Below are positions 41,948 to 52,090 of a stretch of DNA of 64,000 nucleotides, one piece after another. Source of the stretch: an uncultured SAR86 cluster bacterium (GTDB lineage: Bacteria; Pseudomonadota; Gammaproteobacteria; Magnimaribacterales; D2472); assembly GCA_905181645.1 (NCBI GenBank), contig CAJIYN010000001.1, positions 723,334-787,333 on the forward strand, written 5' to 3'. Both the position numbers and the translations under genes were made by a program. How positions within the stretch are numbered: position 1 is the first letter of the stretch; each line of letters begins with the position of its first letter. The notes under the pieces are model-generated. The model saw nothing but the letters and a program-made list of their open reading frames with translations, ran no database searches and had not been told where the DNA came from.

Positions 41948-43459
41948 ATGTTATTTAATACACTAGATTTAACTATAGTTGCAATTTATTGCTTTAGCGC
42001 TAATAGGAGTAGCTGTTTGGGTTGTTTTACAGAAAAATAATACAACAGAAGATTATTTTCTAGCTGGAAGAAATGTAGGTTGGTTTGTAATTGGCGCCTC
42101 TATTTTTGCATCAAATATTGGGTCAGAGCATGTAGTTGGATTAGCAGGAACCGGATTTGAATCCGGGGCTCCAATGGCGCACTACGAATTACACGCATGG
42201 ATTGTTCTATTGTTGGGTTGGTTGTTTCTACCATTTTATATTAGAAGCGGTGCCTTTACGATGCCCGAGTTTTTAGAAAAGCGGTTTGATAGTCGTTCGC
42301 GCTGGTTTTTGTCGCTATTTTCTTTAGTTGCCTATGTTCTTACTAAAGTGTCTGTTCCAATTGCTTGTAATAATGAACACTTTGGTAAAGCTGAAAATAT
42401 TTTAGCCGGATTATCTTTAGCCTATTCACTTTGGGGTGGTTTAAAAGCAGTAGCTCTTACAGATATTATTCAGGTTGTTTTATTAATATTTGGTGGATTT
42501 GCAGTGTTATATATAGCACTTAATCAAATATGGTAAATTAATTTCTGGTCTAGTTATTGTATATAACGAAGTTCCTGAAAAATTTGACATGATTCTTTCA
42601 AGTGACAATCCTGCATACAGCGATTTACCTGGTGTCTGGGTTCTTATTGGCGGATTATGGATTGCCCACTTTTCGTATTGGGGCTTTAATCAATATATTA
42701 CCCAAAGAGCATTAGGTGCTAAGTCCCTTCAAGAGGCTCAAAAAGGCGTCATGTTTGCAGCCTATTTAAAACTATTGATGCCGGTTGTTATAGTTCTTCC
42801 TGGAATATGTGCAGCAGTGCTTTACCCACTTTAGAAAAATCAGATCAAGCATATCCAACTATGATGGCTTTATTGCCTCATGGATTACTTGGACTAACAT
42901 TTGCTGCTCTTATTGCAGCTATTGTTTCATCTTTAGCTTCAATGACTAATAGTATTAGTACTATTTTTACCATGGATGTTTATAGAAGTTTTGCAAAAAC
43001 TGAACCTTCGCAAGGAAAATTAATTACTATTGGAAGAAGTGCTGCCTGTATTTCATTGGTAATAGCAGCTTGTCTAGCTTTGTTATACGTTAAGTCAGCT
43101 TTCCAATATATTCAAGAATTTACAGGCTTCTTTACACCAGGTATTTTGGTTATTTTCTTAGTTGCTTTATTTTGGAAAAAAGCTACAACTATGTCAGTTT
43201 TGATTGCAGCCGGAACCTCATTATTTCTATCAATCTTTATCTTGCTGTTTTACCAGAATTATCATATATCCATAGAATGGGCATCGTATTCTTTATGTCA
43301 GGCTTTGGTTGCTATCTAACATCATTGCTTCAAGGCTATGCAGATCAAGAAAAAGCAATTGATTTAAAGGGAATCGATTTTTCTACATCAAAATCCTTCA
43401 ATATAAACTCATTAATAGTTATTACTGTTCTTGTTTTAATATATGGAGTTTTTTGGTAA
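41948..43459 (+). CDS. Sodium:solute (SSS) symporter, probably for glucose (frameshifts)
   Basis: SSS-family transporter. TEDYFLAGRNVGWFVIGASI and FASNIGSEHVVGLAGTGFES are the sodium-site helix of sugar-type members (SGLT-like), followed by YIRSGAFTMPEFLEKRFDSR, LWGGLKAVALTDIIQVVLL, WGFNQYITQRALGAKSL and SSLASMTNSISTIFTMDVYR. Indels lie near 41975, 42350-42400, 42535-42590, 42830 and 43215-43320. Preceded by a GGGAGAGG Shine-Dalgarno. Position between repressor and GH3/glucokinase points to glucose or a related sugar. Confidence 0.88.
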
Positions 43460-43484
43460 AACCTAAACATTTTAAATTTTAGTT

Positions 43485-45896
43485 ATGAATAAGTATATTT
43501 TATTAATTTCAGTCTTTTTAGTTAGCTCTTGTGGTTTTAATTCTAATTCTGATTCAGTCGATGCAACTAAGTTATCTGAGGTAGATTGGTCTAATGTCAA
43601 TTCATGTAAGTCGTATAACTCCTGAGTTAGCAAAAAAATATAAGCTTGGATCTATACTCAATGGTGGAGGCAGATATCCAAATAAAAATAAGTTCAGCTC
43701 AATCGAGGATTGGAAAAATTTAAGCAAAGCTTATTATGAAGCCTCTCCAGAAGTTGATGGACTTACTATTCCAATATTGTGGGGCACGGATGCAGTTCAC
43801 GGACACAATAACGTAATAGGCGCTACTATTTTCCCTCATAATATAGGCTTAGGCTCTACGATGAATCCTTCTCTTATCCAAGAGATAGGAGGAGCTGTAG
43901 CTAAGGAACTTCTTTCAACTGGAATTGCCTGGACCTTTGCTCCAACTATAACTGTTCCTCAAAATGATTTATGGGGGAGAACTTATGAAGGATATTCTGA
44001 AGACCCGGAACTTGTAGCTTCTCTTGGGCAAGCTATGATTTTTGGTTTGCAAGGTGAGGGTGATGACTTCTTAGGACCCAATCATATGCTAGCCACTGCA
44101 AAGCATTTCATTGCTGATGGTGGTACGACAGATGGAATTGATCAGGGTAATGCAGTTATAAGTGAAATGGGGTTAAAAAATCTACACGGGAAACCATATT
44201 TTAAAGCTCTAGATGCATGCGTCCAAACAATAATGGCAAGCTTTAATTCATGGAATGGAAGTAAAATTACATGGCAGTAATTACCTTTTAGATAATGTTT
44301 TAAAAGGCCAAATGGGGTTTAATGGATTTGTAATTGGGGACTGGAATGGTCATGGTCAAGTAAAAGGCTGCACTAATACTAGTTGCCCACAAGCTTTTAA
44401 TGCCGGGGTTGATATTTTCATGGTACCTGATGAGTGGCAAGAGCTATATAAAACTACTATCAAACAGGTAAAGAATGGCTCTATTTCGAAAGAGAGATTA
44501 AATGACGCAGTAAGAAGAATATTGCGAGTAAAAATGCAGATTGGCCTTTTGAATGGCATGAAGCCTCATGAATATAAATTCAATTTTATAGGCGATCCAG
44601 AGCATACAAAGATTGCAAGAAGAGCTGTAAGAGAATCATTGGTTCTTCTTAAAAATAATGGAAACTTATTGCCATTAGATCCTAATATGCATTATGTAAT
44701 TATTGGTGAGGCAGCTCAGTCAATTAATAGCCAGATGGGTGGATGGACAATAACCTGGCAAGCTAGAGAAAATAAAAACTCGGATTATAAAAATGTTCAA
44801 AATATATATACCGTTTTAGCTTCTTACATTATTAGTCAGGGTGGATCTGTAGAATTCTCTAAAGATGGCTCTTACAAGAAGACACCAGATACAGTAATAG
44901 CTATTTATGGAGAAGAGCCATATGCAGAAGGTGATGGCGATAGAAAAGATCTCCAATATCAAGGAAAAGATTCTAAATATTTAAGTCTTATGGAGAAATT
45001 TAGTAAACAAGAACTTCCAATTGTCTCTATATTTCTTTCTGGCCGCCCGCTAGAAGTAAATAAACAATTAAACCTTTCAAATTCTTTTGTTGCAGCCTGG
45101 CTTCCAGGTACTGCAGTTGAAGGAATTGGAGATGTTATTTTTACTAAAAATGATAAGGTAAATTATGATTTCAAAGGCAAACTTTCCTATTCATGGCCTA
45201 GATATGCTGATCAAAATCTTAACTTTAAAGATGCAAACTACAAACCATTATTTCAGTATGGGTATGGATTAACTTATTCTTCAAATGAAAATATTTTAGT
45301 AAATATTGAAGAAGTTAATATTAAATCTTTGAGATCCCAAATTTTTATTTTTTGATCTTTCCCTGCGCTTACGAGTTGTTGGCTGTCCGAATGTAGAACA
45401 AATCCAATCCGATATTTACACAAGTAAGCTGCAAAATATTTCTTTGTATAAGTTTGATTATAAAAAACAGGATGATGCAAAAAATATTAAGTTCTTTAAA
45501 TCAGAAAATTATAACGCTTGGGGAATTTTAGCTAATACATTATTGGATATTGATTATATGAAAAACCCTCACTACGAAATAGACCTAAAAGTTAATAGAT
45601 CAGGAAAATCATCTATTTACTTTGGAGCAACTTGTGCTGGGAATGGCTATGAAATATGCAGAGGAACTATAGATATTACAAAACTATTTAATAACAAGAA
45701 ATTAGCAGATTGGTCTAAGATTCAACTACCTATTTCATGCCTAAAAGAGGCAGGGCTGGATTTATCCAATATGGATATTCGATCACTGCTTTTAACTAAT
45801 GGTAATTGGGATATTGATATTCATTCGATAAAAGTACTTGATAATATTCCAAGCAAGTCTATTGATTGCTCCAACCTAACAACCGGTATCCAATAA
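43485..45896 (+). CDS. Glycoside hydrolase family 3 lipoprotein, beta-glucosidase/exo-glucanase type (frameshifts)
   Basis: MNKYILLISVFLVSSCGFNS is a lipoprotein signal (SSCG). The GH3 catalytic barrel has PILWGTDAVHGHNNVIGATI, FPHNIGLGSTMNP, GRTYEGYSEDPELVASLG and the nucleophile region GFVIGDWNGHGQVKG (Asp in IGDW). The second GH3 domain (ESLVLLKNNGNLLPLD, IYGEEPYAEGDGDR) and a C-terminal beta domain (ending STTGIQ-like) follow, an ExoP-like layout. Indels lie near 43610 and 44260; about 95 bp at 45333-45427 are foreign. It would release glucose from beta-glucans or beta-glucosides in the periplasm. Confidence 0.9.
45333..45427 (-). other. WD40-repeat-like fragment inside the GH3 gene
   Basis: On the reverse strand this stretch reads FVLHSDSQQLVSAGKDQKIK then IWDLKD, a typical WD40 blade. 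It has no gene context and interrupts the GH3 frame between NIKSL and the NISLYKFDYKK C-terminal domain. G+C is higher than in the flanks. Probably a chimeric patch. Confidence 0.5.
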
Positions 45897-46817
45897 TGAG
45901 TGAAGTATTATTAGTCGATATAGGTGGAACCAATATGAGGTATGCATACTCCAGGCTAGGATCTAATGACATCTTTGAATCTCAGAGGATGTCACTTGAT
46001 AATTTAGATAATTTTGAAAATATTGTTAGTGATCTTGTTAATCACACTGACTTTAATATTAAAAATGCTGTCTTTTCTATAGCTGGTCCGAAAGTATTAA
46101 ATACAATTAAAATGACTAATAGATCTTTTTCAGCTAATGCAGATTCTATTAAAGAAGATTTCCTACTTGAACAATGCCATTTATTGAATGACTGGGAATC
46201 AATTGGATATAGCTTAACTAGCACTCCTGAAAATAATATTGAATATTTGAAGCAGGGACTATCTTTTAATACAAACACCTTGGTTCTTGGTCCAGGAACT
46301 GGTTTAGGAGCTGCTTTTAGTAATGGGGGAGTCGTTTTGCCTACTGAAATTGGCAACACCACTAATTGGACAGCTGCCTTATTAAAGAATTTTAATATTA
46401 AAAATAATGATAATTTCTTAATCTTAGAAGATAATATTTACCGATTTTGGAATATCAAAATTATATAAAGCTGTATCAGGAGAGAGCGTTTCTGCTGAAG
46501 AAGTTATTACAAGATTTAATAGTAATGAGAATTATGCAGAAGAAGTAATAAATGGATTTATAAAAAGTTTAGCTCATGTTCTGTCTGACTTAGCTTTGTC
46601 CTATGTTCCTGGAAATGGAATCTATTTAGCAGGTGGCTTGAGTAGAACTTTAGCAGCTCTTATTGATCATGACTCTTTCGAAGTAGAGTTCCTTGCTAAC
46701 AAATCCTCTGTTCATAAAGATCTCTTAAAAAATATCAAGATTGGTGTTATTACAAGAGAGCATACCTGTTTATACGGCAATCTAAATTATTTTAATTTTG
46801 TTAATAAAAATAATTAA
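45896..46817 (+). CDS. glk: Glucokinase (frameshift)
   Basis: Phosphorylates glucose with ATP. Pfam-type bacterial glucokinase: LLVDIGGTNMRYAYSR (phosphate 1), AVFSIAGPK, LLNDWESIGYSL with the catalytic aspartate, and LVLGPGTGLGAAF. After an indel near 46435-46445 the C-terminal half gives KAVSGESVSAEEVI and VPGNGIYLAGGLSRTLAAL. About 307 codons. The ATG overlaps the GH3 stop (TAATG), so glucose release and phosphorylation are translationally coupled. Confidence 0.88.
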
Positions 46818-46859
46818 ATTTAAATAGATATTTTCAATATTATTTATAAGTTATTTGTG

Positions 46860-46865
46860 TATAAT
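46860..46865 (+). promoter_or_regulatory. -10 element upstream of rpmG
   Basis: TATAAT followed by TGCG, 11 bases before the start codon region and identical in its TATAATTGCG context to the TonB-receptor promoter at 23581. A clear -35 is not evident. Confidence 0.45.
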
Positions 46866-46876
46866 TGCGTCTAATT

Positions 46877-47071
46877 ATGGCTGATAAGAAACAAACAAAA
46901 GTATATTTAATTCCTGAAAGTGAAACGAGAGATCATCACACGTATCACTATACAGCTATTAAAACTAGAAACTTCATTATTGAAAATAAGAAAATGAGAA
47001 TGAAGAAGTTTAATCCCGTGAAGAGAGTTCACGAGTGGTTTGTAGAAGCTAAATTACCTCCTCATAATTAA
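46877..47071 (+). CDS. rpmG: 50S ribosomal protein L33, divergent
   Basis: A 64-residue basic protein. TKVYLIPESETRDHHTYHYT and RMKKFNPVKRVHEWFVEAKL match the L33 pattern (KxxLxSS...HFYTTTK and LKKFDPVxRxHVxYKEAKI), including the closing EAKL. It is longer than the common 50-55 residues, with an insertion after PESE and a short PPHN tail, and lacks zinc cysteines. rpmB (L28), the usual upstream partner, is not here. The ATG at 46877 is preferred over the one at 46865. Confidence 0.7.
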   Translation: MADKKQTKVYLIPESETRDHHTYHYTAIKTRNFIIENKKMRMKKFNPVKRVHEWFVEAKLPPHN

Positions 47072-47072
47072 T

Positions 47073-48220
47073 CTATTCTGAGCCAATTTTTTGGTCTTCA
47101 GTTTCGTCTCTATGTTTTTTCAAGTACTTCATAAATGGAGTCCCACCTGTTCCTGTAATCGTTGAGCCACCTCGACCAAATGGATTTTTTATTTGAGACT
47201 GTTTGTTTATGTAAGTTCCAGCAAACTCTAAATGTAAAGCTCTAAAAGCTCTAATTTCTTCCAAACAATTATTGTATTCATCGACTAGTATTTCAGACTG
47301 ATTTATAAGACCTAACTGAGATTTTTTCTAAAACTTCCATAAATTCTCTATGCTTAGGAGGCATATACTCTCTCATTTCATTTAAGTAATGTCTAAGACT
47401 GTCTTTTGTATGATAAACGCCTAGAGCACCGTCTAAGAAGGGCATAATACTACTTTGAGCTCCAGTTTCACCCCTAAAAAATTGAGGCTCATCATTAAAT
47501 TCACCTTTGTAAATCAATCCTTGTTTTAGATCAGGGTTATCTTTTGTTCCAAATATAAAAGGACGCACCCTATGATAATAAATATATGGATCACACTTTT
47601 CAGGCATTCTTGAAAATATTTTATTTACCTTCTTTAATGATCCGGTAATAGCTTTTAGATTATGAAGGATTTCTTGTTCAGAATTTATATCTGTCATTTC
47701 CGCTAATGCATAAGCTGCTTTAATAGCCTCGGAAGCTGCATCCTCAATACAAACATGAATAGTTACAAACCAATCTTCATCAACACCACCTAAAAAATTT
47801 GTTAAAAGGGCAACATTTTCTAAAGATATCTCTTCCTTAGGGTTTGGTCTATACCAGTTATCCAAGCAATAACTCCCATAACTAAGAATGGGTGGTCTAC
47901 CAAGAATTTTAGAAACTTTTACCCATGGCTTAGCAAGAACTTCTGGAAGAGAAGACTTCAGGTTTGGCACCTCCCCAAACATAAGCATGGGAAATAAAAC
48001 TTAGGTGAACCATAGCAAGCCTGATATTTTTAATTCTACTTTCTATAAAAAGTTCATTTACCGATAATCCATCTCCTGCTAGAGATTGAATGGTAGATTG
48101 AACCTTTCCTGTTAAAAGTAATTTTGGTAGATTTTCAGCTAATACAGTTTCTGAAGTAGAAATTGGATTGTCTGAGTATGTTTTTATTGGCGGAGTTTTA
48201 GGTAAAAAAGAATGAGTCAT
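47073..48220 (-). CDS. Indoleamine 2,3-dioxygenase-like haem protein (frameshifts)
   Basis: Haem dioxygenase opening the indole ring of tryptophan to N-formylkynurenine. LAMVHLSFISHAYVWGGAK, GRPPILSYGSYCLDNWYRPN, RGETGAQSSIMPFLDGALG and RALHLEFAGTYINKQSQ with NPFGRGGSTITGTGGTPFM are the IDO hallmarks, the last carrying the proximal haem histidine region. Indels lie near 47290 and 47960. About 382 codons, like eukaryotic IDO. No kynurenine pathway genes adjoin it. The start used is the ATG at 48220. Confidence 0.88.
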
Positions 48221-48275
48221 AGTATTTATTTTTAATAACAAAAGTGATGTTAATAGTGTATAAACTAAACATCAT

Positions 48276-48281
48276 TATAAT
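48276..48281 (+). promoter_or_regulatory. Possible -10 element upstream of the small RNA candidate
   Basis: TATAAT in the gap between the IDO gene and the small RNA candidate. No good -35 is visible at 16-18 bases upstream, so the true start could also be set by the TATGAT inside the palindrome at 48316. Confidence 0.3.
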
Positions 48282-48315
48282 CCTATATTTTAATTAATCT
48301 TTTTTAATAATCCTT

Positions 48316-48334
48316 TTATATGATTATCATATAA
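48316..48334 (+). promoter_or_regulatory. Fur-box-like palindrome
   Basis: TTATATGATTATCATATAA is a perfect 9-1-9 inverted repeat whose core ATGAT-N-ATCAT equals the centre of the Fur consensus GATAATGATAATCATTATC. It lies between the divergent IDO gene and the small RNA candidate and could serve either. Confidence 0.5.
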
Positions 48335-48339
48335 GATTA

Positions 48340-48564
48340 CAGAACCAGCTAAATCCGACTAAAGACCAACTGCAGACGAGAAGTAGAGAGAAAAAAGCTG
48401 GTAGAGCCCATAGGGTGAAAGCGTTTATAAGAGTCGACAATAAAAAAGAGCTTATATAACCCACCAAGAATTCAAAAGAAAGGATTCAAGGAGCTAAAGA
48501 AAATCTTACTTTAGACCCCTAAGGAACTCGAACTAAAAGAACAGAGCTAGTCTCTGTTTTTTTT
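48340..48564 (+). ncRNA. Candidate small RNA (iron-responsive by position)
   Basis: This roughly 225-nt stretch has no convincing gene, is richer in G+C than its surroundings, and ends in a strong Rho-independent terminator. It contains self-complementary segments: ACCAGCT (48344-48350) with AGCTGGT (48396-48402), GAATTC with GGATTC near 48470-48485, and CTTTAG with CTAAGG near 48520-48533. It does not match RNase P RNA, tmRNA, 6S or SRP RNA by eye. The Fur-like palindrome at its 5' end suggests control by iron, as for RyhB or PrrF, by analogy only. Confidence 0.45.
48540..48564 (+). terminator. Rho-independent terminator of the small RNA candidate
   Basis: AACAGAG-CTAGT-CTCTGTT forms a 7-bp stem followed by eight T residues. 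Confidence 0.85.
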
Positions 48565-48605
48565 CGTCTTGAATAAACACATACATTCCTGTTTAATACG
48601 TCCCT

Positions 48606-49679
48606 TTAATGCTTTAACATCAATAATGTAAATCTATTTTTAATAGATGCAGGAATGTCTATTTGATCTAAAGTAATAAAACTATCTTTTACCTTTCTTC
48701 CAAACACAAGAAAATTAATATTATGATCATTAAATCTTTCTATATGATTGAAATATAATTGTACTGCAATAGAATTTCTCATCCATTATTCTAACTAAAG
48801 TATCAGCACCAATTATAAAAACAGAGTTAGGAAATAATTTTGCCTTTTCACTAAATCGACCATGTCTTGTCATGACCCAACTATCATTATCTGAGAATTG
48901 ATCTAAGGTGCGCTTCATTTCATGAAAGGTAAGAGGGGGCTTATCAGCATTTCTAGCACATATTTCAAATGTAGCCCTCATACCAGTTTTCTTTTCAGCA
49001 AGTTCTCTCATTTTAATATGGCCATCATGAAGTGGGTTAAATGATCCAGGAAATATTAGCTCAGGTTTGTCATTATGGCTACTGACATAATTAATTCTGT
49101 TATTTATTAATTTAATCCAAGAGGTTGAGGCTTCAACAGTTTTTATTTCTGGTATCTCAGTATGCTCAGGCTTGTTAAAATTAAGTCCGCAGGCTTCATT
49201 TATCAGCATGAATATATATGCAGAAACTAAATTTTCTTCTTGATTTCTAGACCTTTTACCTTTTTTCAATTCGCAGCTAATTGTCTTGCTATAACTTTCA
49301 GTTTGGAGGGTTATAAAGAATTTATGTTCACCTAATTTTTTATAGGTAGTAACTAAACTTGCTGTTACTGAAATACCTAATAAGTATTTTGGATTTGTAT
49401 TAGGCATTATTTTTTTAGCTTTCTGAAAAGCTCTAGCTGCCATACTCAAGCTTGTATTTAAACTGCAGTAATGGTCTGGTGTCTTATTCAGAAAAGATCC
49501 ATGGATTTTTTAGAATATGGAATATATGACTCTAAAATAGTATTACTAGCTCCAGGTACTTTTAGCAGTGAAGATATAGCATTAGTTCCACCTCCGCTTG
49601 AAACTATTACTAGTTTGTAAGCGCTTTCATGAATCTTTGCGATGTCTTTTTGATCTATTTTAACTGTGTCATTTTTCAT
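48606..49679 (-). CDS. CinA-like amidohydrolase / nucleotidyltransferase fusion protein (frameshifts)
   Basis: The N-terminal half resembles the CinA C-terminal (PncC) fold: LVIVSSGGGTNAISSLLKVP and GASNTILESYIPYS, then SLSMAARAFQKAKK and GISVTASLVTTYKK. The C-terminal half is a nucleotidyltransferase with PELIFPGSFNPLHDGHIKMR (HxGH-like HDGH) and FIIGADTLVRIMDEKFY; a final frame gives FLVFGRKVKDSFITLDQIDI. Similar two-domain proteins exist in plants and some bacteria. NMN or pyridine nucleotide salvage is a plausible role, unproven. Indels lie near 49460-49490 and 48780. Confidence 0.75.
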
Positions 49680-49777
49680 AGATAGCAAGCTTCGAAATAT
49701 TTAAATTATTTTAACCTAAAATTATTATTAGCTTGATAGAATATGTAATAAATACTTTATATAACAAAATTTTTTTT

Positions 49778-50630
49778 ATGCAGCCAACAATTAAATATAT
49801 CTTCTTAAGTGTTATTTTCTATTCTTCGTTTAGCTATAGCGATATTCAAAAAGTAACCTATGCATCATGGGACAAACCTGATGTTGAGCTTTTATATGTT
49901 TTACCTAAAACTGTTTATAAAACTAAAGTTTTATTTATTATTCATGGCGGCGGAAGAAATGTAGACTTATATAAGTCATTGGTTGCTAGGAGCTAAAGAT
50001 AAAAATGTTATTTTAGTAGCGCCTCACTTTACCAAAGAAAATTACAAGTATTACAACACACTTAATATGGCAAAAAGTTCTGGCGTCGTCATCCCCAATA
50101 AAGAAAAATGGTTAACTAACTCTATAACTTCATTTCATACTTTTTTTAAGAGTAGATTTAATTTAAGTACAGAAACGTATTTAATGTTCGGCTTTTCTGG
50201 CGGCTCCCAATTTGTTCATAGATATTTAATGTACGGCGAAGATACAGCGATTGAGAAAGCTGCAATTGGCAGTGCTGGATGGTATACATTTATTAATTAT
50301 GAACCATTTCCATATGGCATTAAGGGTATGCCGCTTGAGCCCAATAGATTGGAGTGGTTGATGTCCAGAGAAGTACTATTTTTGCTTGGAGAAGAAGATA
50401 ATGATCCAAATAGCTCAAGTTTAAATACAAGCAAAGGGGCCATGAGGCAAGGGTCTCAAAGGGTAGCTCGAGGATGGAATTACTTTAATACCCTAATAAA
50501 TATTGGAGACCAATTTCAAACACCTTTTAGGTGGAGGTATGAATTAGTTGAGGGCGTGAAACATGATACTTTTAGGATGTCTCGAGCAGCTATGCCATTT
50601 ATTCTAGAGGATCTAGATTACAAGGGCTGA
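49778..50630 (+). CDS. Exported alpha/beta hydrolase (frameshift)
   Basis: From the ATG at 49778 there is a signal peptide (QPTIKYIFLSVIFYSSFSYS). KVLFIIHGGGRNVDLYKS is the oxyanion strand and loop; after an indel near 49985, FGFSGGSQFVHRY holds the nucleophile Ser, LLGEEDND a likely acidic residue, and ELVEGVKHDTFRMS the catalytic His. The layout is that of PHB-depolymerase/feruloyl-esterase-like hydrolases. Substrate unknown. It overlaps the convergent photolyase-like gene by 13 bases. Confidence 0.75.
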
Positions 50631-52090
50631 TCTTTATTTGTTTCTATAAATTCATTAGCTTTTTTAAAAATCATTTTTTTATTATCTTTATTTAATTTTT
50701 CTATAATTTTTATAAGAGCTAACCTTGGATTTTTTTTAAAGAAATTAATATTATCTTCTATAAATTTCCAATATAGAACCATCAACAACATCACACCATT
50801 CTCCCTTTTTATAGTTAGACATTCTTAGCATATAGCTTGAACCGCAAATGTATGGTTTTGTTGAAAAAATACCCCCATCAGCATATGTTCCCATGCCATA
50901 AACGTTAGGTACCATTACCCAATCATGAGCATCTACATACATTTCAGTAAACCAGTCATAAATATTATGAGGACTCACTCTAGAAAGATTCATAAGGTTA
51001 GATATTATCCATTAATCTATTGATGTGGTGGGTATATCCAAATTCAATAGATTCTTTTATTGCGTCATCAAGAGGGGGTATGCCAGTTTCACCAGAGTAC
51101 CAGCTATCAGAAAGCCTTCTATCATGTGACCAAAAATTTAAATCTTTATATTTAGGCATATTATCCCAATACACACCCATTATAAACTCCCTCCACCCAA
51201 GCAGCTGTCTTACAAAACCCTCAATAGAATTTAATGGGATATCAGAATTAGGATCTAAGAATCTTTTTTCACATTCATGAATACAATCCATGGGATCTAG
51301 CAAGCCATTATTTAGATAGGGAGAAAGCAAGGAGTGATAAAGAAAAGGATCTTCTTTATTTATAGCATCTTGAAAATCACCAAAGTTCATTAAGAACCTA
51401 TCTAAAAAATCTATAAATATTTTTTTAGCATCATTATGAGTCACAGCCCAATTTAAACACAAATCAATCATTAAACTTCCTAAACCTTTCCCTCGTGCCT
51501 CAATTGAAAAATACATTTTCTGAAGTTCACAAATATTATCATTGGAATTCTTGAGTTTTGAAATTCCTGCTCCACCAAGTAAAGAATTGTTTTTTAATAT
51601 TACAAAATATGAACTTCTTTTTTCTTAACCAGCGATAATAAAATTCTTGAACTAAGCTTTTTTTCCCATCTGACCAGGACTTAAAATCATCAGCATGTGA
51701 AATAAATTTTGTATCTTCTAAAATATGAAGTAATTTGCCATGACTTTGTGCAAAGAACATTAATTCTGATAAAGTTTCATAATCTCCAGGTTTAGTAACA
51801 AAGATCTCTTCATAATCTTTTTTAAGAAATAATTCTTTAAGATAGGTGCCTATAAAAGTAGTTTTTTTAGGCTTAATTTTCTCATGAATAATATTAAATT
51901 TAGCACTTAAAGGTTTTTTAAGATTTCTTAATGATGCTAATAAAAATACTAGTTTTTGTTTATGGTGGTTATGTTTATAAAAAGATTCAATAGGCTCATA
52001 GAGCAATAAGTCATCACTGCTTTTAAGTATTTCATATACCTTATTATTTTTTGATAACTGGTCAGGAAAAATAATACCAAGAGCACTCAT
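50618..52090 (-). CDS. Photolyase-related FeS-BCP/PhrB-like cryptochrome (frameshifts and a foreign insert)
   Basis: COG3046-type prokaryotic (6-4) photolyase/cryptochrome relative. N-terminal antenna domain: GIIFPDQLSKNNKVYEILKS, YKHNHHKQKLVFLLASLRN, VTKPGDYETLSELMFFAQ. FAD domain: FGDFQDAINKEDPFLYHSLL, IEGFVRQLLGWREFIMGVYW, HDWVMVPNVYGMGTYADGG with the cysteine YICGSSYM of the Fe-S site, closing NPRLALIKIIEK. About 215 bp at 51410-51625 instead encode an acetyltransferase-like segment. Other indels are near 50765 and 50995. Start overlaps the PhoD-like stop. Confidence 0.85.
51410..51625 (-). other. GNAT acetyltransferase-like fragment inside the photolyase-like gene
   Basis: The reverse strand reads YFVILKNNSLLGGAGISKLK, then YFSIEARGKGLGSLMIDLCL and NWAVTHNDAKKIF, a normal GNAT acetyl-CoA loop (R-x-x-G-x-G/A). 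It then passes directly into the photolyase sequence FLMNFGDFQDA. No start or stop belongs to it. It replaces the linker and early FAD-domain part of the photolyase, so a chimeric patch is likely. Confidence 0.6.

Noticed and set aside
48325..48462. Short hydrophobic reverse-strand frame within the small RNA candidate, possibly a type I toxin
   Set aside because: It needs a GTG start without a Shine-Dalgarno, its codon choice is unlike the neighbours, and the strand with promoter and terminator signals is the opposite one.
48340..48564. Resemblance to RNase P RNA (ACAGAACC and AGGGTGAAAG words)
   Set aside because: The order of the words is wrong for RNase P and the central GAGGAAAGTCCGGGC element is absent, so I kept it as an unassigned RNA.
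51410..52090. Novel GNAT-photolyase fusion protein
   Set aside because: The join removes photolyase core sequence and similar unrelated patches occur in other genes of this window, so an artefact is more likely.
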